Origin: Flavobacteriaceae bacterium
GTDB taxonomy: Bacteria; Bacteroidota; Bacteroidia; Flavobacteriales; Flavobacteriaceae
Reading direction: 5' to 3'
DNA length: 27,771 nt
Assembly (NCBI GenBank): GCA_021151665.1
Contig: JAGKWW010000038.1
Location: 1 to 27,771 of the forward strand
The notes under the pieces were generated by a model. It had not been told where the DNA came from and did not search any database. It worked only from the letters and a program-made list of their open reading frames with translations. Below are positions 22,269-27,771 of this stretch, in pieces; position 1 is the stretch's first letter; the number at the start of each line of letters is the position of its first letter. Position numbers and translations under genes: made by a program.

Positions 22269-24230
22269 ATGAAAAAACTTTATATTCTTTTTATTGCATT
22301 GCTCGCCACGGTAAGCCTTCCGGCGCAAACTGCTGTGCTGGACAGCCTGAAGCTAAAACTTTCGTCTGCTAAAAACGATAGCGAACGAGTAAGGCTGCTC
22401 AACGCTATTTCATCAGAATATGTAGAGAACGATCCGGCACAGATGATGGATTTTGCCCAAAAAGCATTAAAGCTGGCTCAAGGTAAAAACATCCGCCAGG
22501 CGGAAGCGGAGTCGTGGGTAAACATTGGTAACGCTAATATTATGATGAGTAGGTATGCTGATGCTTTTAAAAGCTTCGCCAGCGCCCAAGCCATCTTCGA
22601 ACAGTTAGTGCAAAAGGATGCGACGCCTGAATTAAAGAACGGGTTGGCGCGCACGTATGGAAGTATCGGTGTGGTATGTTCAGAGCAGAACAACTATGCC
22701 AAGGCGCTCGAATATTACTTCAAAGCCCTGAAAATTTACAGGGAAACAAAGCAGGAAAGCATCGTGGCAAGAGCCTACAACAATATAGGTATTGTATACA
22801 AGGCGTTAAAAGAATACGACAAAGCGCTGGAGTATTTCAATAAAGCATTGGCGGTTCAGCAAAAAATAAAAGACCCGACATCGGCTGTAACCATAACCAA
22901 TATTGGTAATATTTACCTGCTTCAAAACAAAAATGCACAGGCTCTGGCTTCCTATACGGATGCAGAAAAAAAACTTTCCGCTTCGGGCAACAAGCGTGGC
23001 CTGGGAGAGCTGTATAACAATCTGGGCAACTATTACAGCAAAATTGGTGATGCCCCGAGGGCTCACGAGAATTATAAAAAGGCACTTCAGCTTTTCGATG
23101 GCGTGGGTGAAAAGTATGGTGCATCGGCCTCGCTCGCCTATCTGGGCAATCTTTATGCAGTGCAAGGCAATACAAAGGAGGCGTTGGCAAACCTGGAGAA
23201 ATCGTCGATGATTGCTTCTGAGATTGGCGTTCTGGAGCAGGTGCGCGAAAGTGAAAAGAGTATTAGTGCGCTTTATGAAAAGAATGGCGATATGGGTGCT
23301 GCCCTTAGGCATTACAAGCTTTATGTTGCCGCCAAAGATAGTATCGTGAATGCAGAAAACATTAAAAGCCTTGTACGCGAGGAAATGAACTACGAAATGG
23401 AGCGCAAAGCCGAACTCCAGAAAGCAGAAAATGAAAAACGTGAGGCAATTTATCATGAGCGTGACAAGCGGCAGAAGCAAATGATCACATTCGGCGGACT
23501 GTTATTGTTGCTGTTGTTTGGGCTGGCATTTGTTATTTACAACAGGCTTCAGCTTAAAAAAACCCTTACGCTACAGCGTGACCTCGCGGAGTATGAGCAA
23601 AAAGCGCTGCACCTTCAGATGAACCCGCATTTTGTTTTCAACTGCCTGGGGTCGATATCGAGTTTTATTGTGCAGAACGGCACCGACTCGGCGATAAAAT
23701 ACCTGTCTAAGTTTTCGAAGCTGATGCGCCTGACCCTCGAATATAGCAAAGAGACACTCATACCGATTGATAAAGAAATCGAGGGGCTGCAAAATTATCT
23801 CGAGCTGGAACAGCTGCGCTTTAACCGGATGTTCGATTTCAACATTACCAAAGATCCGCAGATAGAAGACGACATGGCCATACCGCCGCTTTTGCTTCAG
23901 CCTTTTGTAGAGAATGCGATCATCCATGGCATTGTGCCGAAAAAGGAGCGAGGCAGCATCAATGTGAATTTCTCGCTGCTTAATGATAAGCTCGTATGCA
24001 CGGTTACCGATGACGGGATAGGCTTTTCGAAATCAAAAGAACTGAAAGAAAATAGCGTGACGGTGCATAAGTCGATGGCGCTTGAAATAACCCGTAAACG
24101 CCTCGAAGTAATACAGGCCTTTACAAGCAAGACTTCGCAGGTAGACATCAGCGAGCTTACCGATACCGAAGGCCACGTTGCCGGCACCCGCATTGTTTTA
24201 AATTTACCCATACAATTTGCAGCAAGTTAA
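22269..24230 (+). CDS. Sensor histidine kinase with periplasmic TPR domain (LytS/YehU-type His_kinase)
   Basis: Inner-membrane sensor kinase, 653 residues, partner of the LytTR regulator that follows. Seen: signal peptide 1-20; about six to seven TPR-like helical repeats from 24 to 350 (for example YNNIGIVYKALKEYDKALEY and YNNLGNYYSKIGDAPRAHEN); a coiled coil about 365-403; one transmembrane helix 405-424; a short linker; the His_kinase motif LQMNPHFVFNCLGSI with phospho-acceptor His454; and a HATPase domain with LLQPFVENAIIHG (542-554) and DDGIGF (581-586). The signal peptide plus a single later membrane helix puts the TPR sensor in the periplasm. It abuts the regulator gene with no bases between. 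The signal is unknown; TPRs usually bind proteins or peptides. Confidence 0.92.
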   Translation: MKKLYILFIALLATVSLPAQTAVLDSLKLKLSSAKNDSERVRLLNAISSEYVENDPAQMMDFAQKALKLAQGKNIRQAEAESWVNIGNANIMMSRYADAFKSFASAQAIFEQLVQKDATPELKNGLARTYGSIGVVCSEQNNYAKALEYYFKALKIYRETKQESIVARAYNNIGIVYKALKEYDKALEYFNKALAVQQKIKDPTSAVTITNIGNIYLLQNKNAQALASYTDAEKKLSASGNKRGLGELYNNLGNYYSKIGDAPRAHENYKKALQLFDGVGEKYGASASLAYLGNLYAVQGNTKEALANLEKSSMIASEIGVLEQVRESEKSISALYEKNGDMGAALRHYKLYVAAKDSIVNAENIKSLVREEMNYEMERKAELQKAENEKREAIYHERDKRQKQMITFGGLLLLLLFGLAFVIYNRLQLKKTLTLQRDLAEYEQKALHLQMNPHFVFNCLGSISSFIVQNGTDSAIKYLSKFSKLMRLTLEYSKETLIPIDKEIEGLQNYLELEQLRFNRMFDFNITKDPQIEDDMAIPPLLLQPFVENAIIHGIVPKKERGSINVNFSLLNDKLVCTVTDDGIGFSKSKELKENSVTVHKSMALEITRKRLEVIQAFTSKTSQVDISELTDTEGHVAGTRIVLNLPIQFAAS

Positions 24231-24992
24231 ATGATAACAGCATTACTTATAGACGACGACAGCAACCTGCGCAGCGGGATGAAAGGCCTTTTAGAACGTT
24301 ATGCACCAGGCATACAGATACTGGGTGAGGCCGACAGCGTAAAAGCAGGTATAGCAGCCATTGAGCGGCTGGCACCCGATGTGATTTTCCTCGATATCCA
24401 ATTGGGCGACGGTACCGGCTTCGATATATTGGAGCAGATCAGTGCGGGCGCAGGACGGATAGCCTCTAACGTTGTTTTTATAACGGCACATGAACAGTAT
24501 GCAGTAAAGGCATTCCGGTTTAGCGCACTGGATTATTTGCTGAAGCCGGTAGATCCGGAAGATCTGAAAAAGGTAGTAGAGAAGATAAGGAAGGCCGTGA
24601 GCGGTAACGACAATTATGCACACATCGACTTGCTGCTGGAGAACATCCGCAAGAAAGTAGACAAATTTAAGCGCATTGCCCTGTCTACTTCTGAAGGGAT
24701 ACACCTTTTCGAGGTAAGTGACATCATACGGTGCGAATCGCAGGATAATTACACCAAGTTCTTTATTAAAGACCGCAAGCCAATACTGATCGCTAAGACG
24801 CTGAAGGAATATGAAGACCTGCTTTCGGAACAGGGGTTTGAACGCATCCACCAGTCGCACCTGATCAACCTGGCTTACCTTCGGTCGTATATAAAAAAGG
24901 ATGGCGGGTATGCGGTAATGTCCGATAACAGCCACCTGCCCATTTCGCAGCGTAAAAAAGAAAGACTGCAGGAATTGCTTAAATCGCTGTAA
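24231..24992 (+). CDS. LytTR-family response regulator
   Basis: DNA-binding response regulator, 253 residues. Receiver domain about 1-118: acidic pocket DDD at 8-10, phospho-acceptor Asp55 in VIFLDIQLGDG, Thr85 in ITAHEQYAVKAF, and Lys105 in YLLKPVD, all intact. LytTR DNA-binding domain about 150-250: IALSTSEGIHLFEVSDIIRCES, then FERIHQSHLINLAYL and LPISQRKKERL. LytTR proteins bind direct repeats about 21 bases apart. Its ATG follows the kinase stop immediately, so the pair is one operon, probably translationally coupled. No terminator follows; a copy of the proposed operator begins six bases after its stop, in front of the secreted protein gene. Confidence 0.95.
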   Translation: MITALLIDDDSNLRSGMKGLLERYAPGIQILGEADSVKAGIAAIERLAPDVIFLDIQLGDGTGFDILEQISAGAGRIASNVVFITAHEQYAVKAFRFSALDYLLKPVDPEDLKKVVEKIRKAVSGNDNYAHIDLLLENIRKKVDKFKRIALSTSEGIHLFEVSDIIRCESQDNYTKFFIKDRKPILIAKTLKEYEDLLSEQGFERIHQSHLINLAYLRSYIKKDGGYAVMSDNSHLPISQRKKERLQELLKSL

Positions 24993-24997
24993 CCGCA

Positions 24998-25031
24998 CGA
25001 ATTCTAAACAAAAGATACCAAATTCTAATTC
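24998..25031 (+). promoter_or_regulatory. Direct-repeat operator before the T9SS protein (candidate LytTR site)
   Basis: CGAATTCT (24998-25005) and CAAATTCT (25019-25026) repeat with a period of 21 bases; the second runs on as CCAAATTCTAATTC (25018-25031), identical to the copy before the kinase. The 12-base spacers between the conserved parts are mostly different, so it is the repeats that are conserved. Distance from CCAAATTC to TACATTTG is 41 bases here and 40 there. Confidence 0.6.
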
Positions 25032-25058
25032 ACTGAAATAGTAACCACCATCCTTAAC

Positions 25059-25066
25059 TACATTTG
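25059..25066 (+). promoter_or_regulatory. -7 element of the T9SS protein promoter
   Basis: TACATTTG, 27 bases before the ATG at 25094, identical to the kinase element and likewise without a -33 TTG at the proper distance. Confidence 0.65.
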
Positions 25067-25093
25067 ATAAGGATAACCAACAAAGCTAACGCT

Positions 25094-27643
25094 ATGAAAA
25101 AAATTTTACTTTTTGGACTTTTAATGCTCAGCGGCGCGGCGTTTGCGCAGCCTGACATACAAACACCGCCGGTAATAATGACCTGCGATGTAAATAATGA
25201 CTTCGCCGAAATGGTAGATTTGACCGTTAACATTCCGATCATACTCAACGCACTCAACCCTTCAGATTATAATGTGTCGTTTTACGTAACACAGCAAAAT
25301 GCGGAGGATGCCGTTAACGCGATTACGAATCCGAACGCGTTTATCTACGCAGGCAACGGTACCGGGGTATATGTAAGGGTGGAAAGCGTGACGGACAACA
25401 CCGATTACGCGGTTGTAAACCAGGGGATAATGTTAGGTTTTGTGCCAACCGTCAATACTCCTCCCAACATGGTCATTTATGAATCGCCTTCAGACGGTTT
25501 CGCATCCTTTATGCTTTCCCAGCAAAATCCGCTGATCAATGGCAACCCGGCCTACCAGTTTATGTATTATCTTAACCAGGCTGATGCGGCCGCAGGAAGT
25601 GCCCAGCTTTTACCGGGAGCCTTTATGAACACCACCAACCCGCAAACCATATGGGTGCGCGTGCAGGATAGTGCCACGGGATGCTGGAATTTAACTTCTT
25701 TCCAGCTTATTGTAATGGATGGGGCAGATACAGTTATAAATATACCCGATTCTAACTTTCTTGCTGCAATCATAGCCGACGGATATGACCTGAACAGCGA
25801 TGGCCAGATACAAACCAGCGAGGCAAATTACATCCAGTTTTTAGAAGTGCCTAACAGCAATATTACAAGCCTTACAGGTGTAAATTTTTTCCCGAATCTT
25901 TCGTTTCTGAATGCTTCAGGTAACAATATCACAACCGTAAATATCTCCGGCCTACAGCACCTGGGTACGCTTAACCTTAGCGATAACCAGATTACAAGCG
26001 CTTTTGTAGATAACCTGCCTGCATTGGTAGCATTTTACATTCGCAACAACCAGTTTGCAAGCCTTGATGTGAGCGGACTTACGAGCCTGGGTGAACTTGA
26101 CCTGGCAGGGAATACTAACCTCGTTCGCCTAAACGTGAAAAACGGTGTACCGGGACAGATGTGGATAGGGTTGGGTACAACGAATACCACCAATTTGCAG
26201 TATTTGTGCGCAGATGAAGACGATCTTACGGCATACTATAACTCCCTCACCACCCAATATGGCATGGCGTTGTATGTGTCCTCTTACTGCACCTTTGAAC
26301 CGTCGGGAATATTTAATGCAATAAACGGCATTGTTACAATCGACGCCAATGGTAATGGCTGCGATGCTACTGATGGCGGACAGAGCTTTGTGAAACTTAA
26401 AGTGAGCCTTAATGGCGTTTATCTTGGGTCGACTTTTACAACAGCAAATGGCAACTATTCGGCATTTGCTACCGTTCCCGGAGTTTATACCATCATGCCC
26501 GAACTTGAAAATCCCGCGATATTTAATATTACTCCGGGTCAGGCGGATGTGAACGTAACTGCTATTAATAATACGGCATCCACACAGAATTTCTGCCTTT
26601 CGCCGAATGGCACCCATCCTGATCTGGAAGTGGTTGTTGCACCAACCAGCAATGCACAGCCAGGGTTTGATGCTACTTACAGGATTGTATATAAAAATAA
26701 AGGCAACCAGACACTATCGGGTGCGGTAACATTTACTTACGATGACAACAGAATCGATTTTGTGAATGCTACACCGGCAACGTCTGCATCGTCAACCGGC
26801 AGCCTTACCTGGAACTTTACAAATCTTAAACCGTTTGAGCACCATGAAATAGAAGTGAAGCTCAACCTGAACAGCCCTACGGAAACGCCTGCGATAAACC
26901 TGGGTGATGTGCTTACCTATAATGCTGCAATAACTCCGTCAACAGGAGATGATACACCTGCCGATAACGCCTTTGCGCTTAACCAAACCGTGATCGGCTC
27001 GTATGACCCCAATAACGTGGTCTGCCTTGAGGGGGCGAACGTGTCACCATCGGCGATAGGTCAATACCTGCACTATGTGGTGAACTTTGAAAACACGGGC
27101 ACTGCGGCTGCAAGCTTTATAGCCGTAAGGCACGACATTAACCCGGCAGATTACGATATTGCATCGCTTCAGGTGATGGGCAGCTCGCACCCGGCAGTAA
27201 CAAGGGTAAATGGCAACAGAGTAGAGTTTTATTTCGACAATATCAATCTGGGCGCGTCAGACCATGGTAACATCCTTTTCAAGATACGCAGCAAGAATAC
27301 GCTTCAGGCCAATGATTCGGTACTGAACAAAGCAAACATTTATTTTGATTACAATTCGCCGATAGCGACCAACGATGCGATTACCACATTCCAGCTGCTG
27401 AGCCGCAATGATTTTGGCCAGACAGGCATCAGTATCTACCCGAACCCAACTAACGGAATTGTGAATATCAACTCGGCTTCTGCAATACAAAAAGTTGAAT
27501 TGTACGACATCCAGCGAAGGCTGCTTCAGATGCTGGAGGGAGCTTCGCAAAAGCTTGACCTTTCCGGCAGGGCCAAAGGCATCTACTTTGTAAAGATTGC
27601 CAATGCTAACGGCATCAAGACAGAAAAAATAGTTTTAGAGTAA
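25094..27643 (+). CDS. Secreted leucine-rich-repeat protein with T9SS type A sorting domain
   Basis: Large protein of 849 residues, predicted to be exported by Sec, then across the outer membrane by the type IX system. The ATG at 25094 (MKKILLFGLLMLSGAAFAQP) gives a good signal peptide; a TTG frame from 25064 starts inside the -7 element and is rejected. Domains: two Ig/adhesin-like repeats about 22-116 and 122-208, the second ending in DSATGCWNLTSF; a perfect EF-hand-type loop DLNSDGQIQTSE (232-243); leucine-rich repeats about 245-360; a carboxypeptidase-regulatory-like fold about 410-500; a DUF11-like domain about 510-630; a domain starting GSYDPNNVVCLEG (635) and ending IYFDYNSPIATN, as in DUF7619; and the sorting domain 778-849 with ISIYPNPTNGIVNI and a C-terminal KIVLE. 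No catalytic motif is seen; adhesion or binding is likely. It lies next to a two-component system and shares its promoter architecture. Confidence 0.9.
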   Translation: MKKILLFGLLMLSGAAFAQPDIQTPPVIMTCDVNNDFAEMVDLTVNIPIILNALNPSDYNVSFYVTQQNAEDAVNAITNPNAFIYAGNGTGVYVRVESVTDNTDYAVVNQGIMLGFVPTVNTPPNMVIYESPSDGFASFMLSQQNPLINGNPAYQFMYYLNQADAAAGSAQLLPGAFMNTTNPQTIWVRVQDSATGCWNLTSFQLIVMDGADTVINIPDSNFLAAIIADGYDLNSDGQIQTSEANYIQFLEVPNSNITSLTGVNFFPNLSFLNASGNNITTVNISGLQHLGTLNLSDNQITSAFVDNLPALVAFYIRNNQFASLDVSGLTSLGELDLAGNTNLVRLNVKNGVPGQMWIGLGTTNTTNLQYLCADEDDLTAYYNSLTTQYGMALYVSSYCTFEPSGIFNAINGIVTIDANGNGCDATDGGQSFVKLKVSLNGVYLGSTFTTANGNYSAFATVPGVYTIMPELENPAIFNITPGQADVNVTAINNTASTQNFCLSPNGTHPDLEVVVAPTSNAQPGFDATYRIVYKNKGNQTLSGAVTFTYDDNRIDFVNATPATSASSTGSLTWNFTNLKPFEHHEIEVKLNLNSPTETPAINLGDVLTYNAAITPSTGDDTPADNAFALNQTVIGSYDPNNVVCLEGANVSPSAIGQYLHYVVNFENTGTAAASFIAVRHDINPADYDIASLQVMGSSHPAVTRVNGNRVEFYFDNINLGASDHGNILFKIRSKNTLQANDSVLNKANIYFDYNSPIATNDAITTFQLLSRNDFGQTGISIYPNPTNGIVNINSASAIQKVELYDIQRRLLQMLEGASQKLDLSGRAKGIYFVKIANANGIKTEKIVLE

Positions 27644-27664
27644 ATATTAGTAGTAATTCAGGTA

Positions 27665-27691
27665 AAGCCGGGGCAGTGCCCCGGCTTTTTT
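27665..27691 (+). terminator. Rho-independent terminator after the T9SS protein gene
   Basis: Perfect 10-pair stem AAGCCGGGGC / GCCCCGGCTT with loop AGT and a run of T. It closes the signalling module. Confidence 0.95.
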
Positions 27692-27714
27692 GTATGCGCT
27701 AATGTTAAAATTGT

Positions 27715-27722
27715 TAATTTTG
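27715..27722 (+). promoter_or_regulatory. -7 element of the promoter of the last, truncated gene
   Basis: TAATTTTG fits TAnnTTTG. A TTG at 27690-27692, in the terminator T-run, is 22 bases upstream, at the long end of the allowed spacing. It lies 14 bases before the ATG at 27737. Confidence 0.6.
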
Positions 27723-27736
27723 CACAAAAACAAACC

Positions 27737-27771
27737 ATGTTAAAAAAATTACTTTTCGCGCTATGTTTTAT
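27737..27771 (+). CDS. Start of an exported protein gene, cut by the window end
   Basis: Only eleven full codons are visible: MLKKLLFALCF, a basic start and a hydrophobic run typical of a signal peptide. The upstream TAATTTTG promoter supports a real gene. Nothing more can be said of its function. Confidence 0.6.
   Translation, partial: MLKKLLFALCF

Noticed and set aside
23040..23200. Repeated sequence in the kinase gene as a DNA repeat
   Set aside because: The similarity is at protein level (TPR helices), not a nucleotide repeat.
22806..23480. Long antisense frame (224 residues) inside the kinase gene
   Set aside because: Lies opposite intact TPR-coding sequence; cysteine- and isoleucine-rich low-quality protein with no recognisable domain.
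24291..24998. Antisense frame (235 residues) covering the LytTR regulator
   Set aside because: Shadow of a clearly intact receiver-LytTR protein; no promoter or motif.
25064..25093. N-terminal extension of the LRR protein from a TTG
   Set aside because: The codon is part of the -7 element TACATTTG, and the ATG at 25094 begins a standard signal peptide.

Overview
The window reads as a chromosomal segment of a member of the Bacteroidota, most likely Flavobacterium or a close relative in Flavobacteriaceae. The evidence is: promoters with the flavobacterial -7 element TAnnTTTG (six clean examples, several with a TTG about 19 bases upstream); almost no Shine-Dalgarno sequences before genes; a flavobacterial str-S10-spc-alpha ribosomal gene order; a type IX secretion (T9SS) C-terminal sorting domain; and zinc-free forms of L36 and S14. 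No exact species can be named from the sequence alone.

Layout. Positions 28-1752 (minus strand) hold an Omp85-family outer membrane protein, divergent from the ribosomal block. Positions 1796-5304 are a complete str-type transcription unit: promoter, rpsL, rpsG, fusA, rpsJ and a strong terminator. Positions 5305-5801 are a gene-free island with a folded, repeat-like element (5555-5648). A second perfect promoter (5802-5831) then drives the long S10-spc-alpha cluster: rplC, D, W, B, rpsS, rplV, rpsC, rplP, rpmC, rpsQ, rplN, X, E, rpsN, rpsH, rplF, R, rpsE, rpmD, rplO, secY, infA, rpmJ, rpsM, rpsK, rpsD, rpoA, rplQ, ending at a terminator at 19509-19542. Nearly all junctions are 2-30 bases. The two exceptions, before rpsH (70 bases) and before rpsD (88 bases), both hold foldable leader-like RNA and are candidate ribosomal-protein autoregulatory sites. 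carA and eno follow, each with its own promoter.

Positions 22181-27691 are an accessory-looking signalling module: a membrane histidine kinase with a periplasmic TPR sensor, a LytTR response regulator abutting it with no spacer, and a large secreted leucine-rich-repeat protein with an EF-hand-like loop and a T9SS sorting signal. The most interesting observation of the window is that the kinase promoter and the secreted-protein promoter share the same unusual upstream sequence: a direct repeat C[G/A]AATTCT with a period of exactly 21 bases (8-base repeat, 13-base spacer), placed 40-41 bases before an identical TACATTTG element, and neither promoter has a -33 TTG box. This is the geometry of LytTR-family operators and suggests a self-contained regulon in which the two-component system activates itself and its secreted product. 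The window ends 35 bases into another gene with its own promoter. No tRNA, rRNA, CRISPR array, insertion sequence or phage gene was seen.
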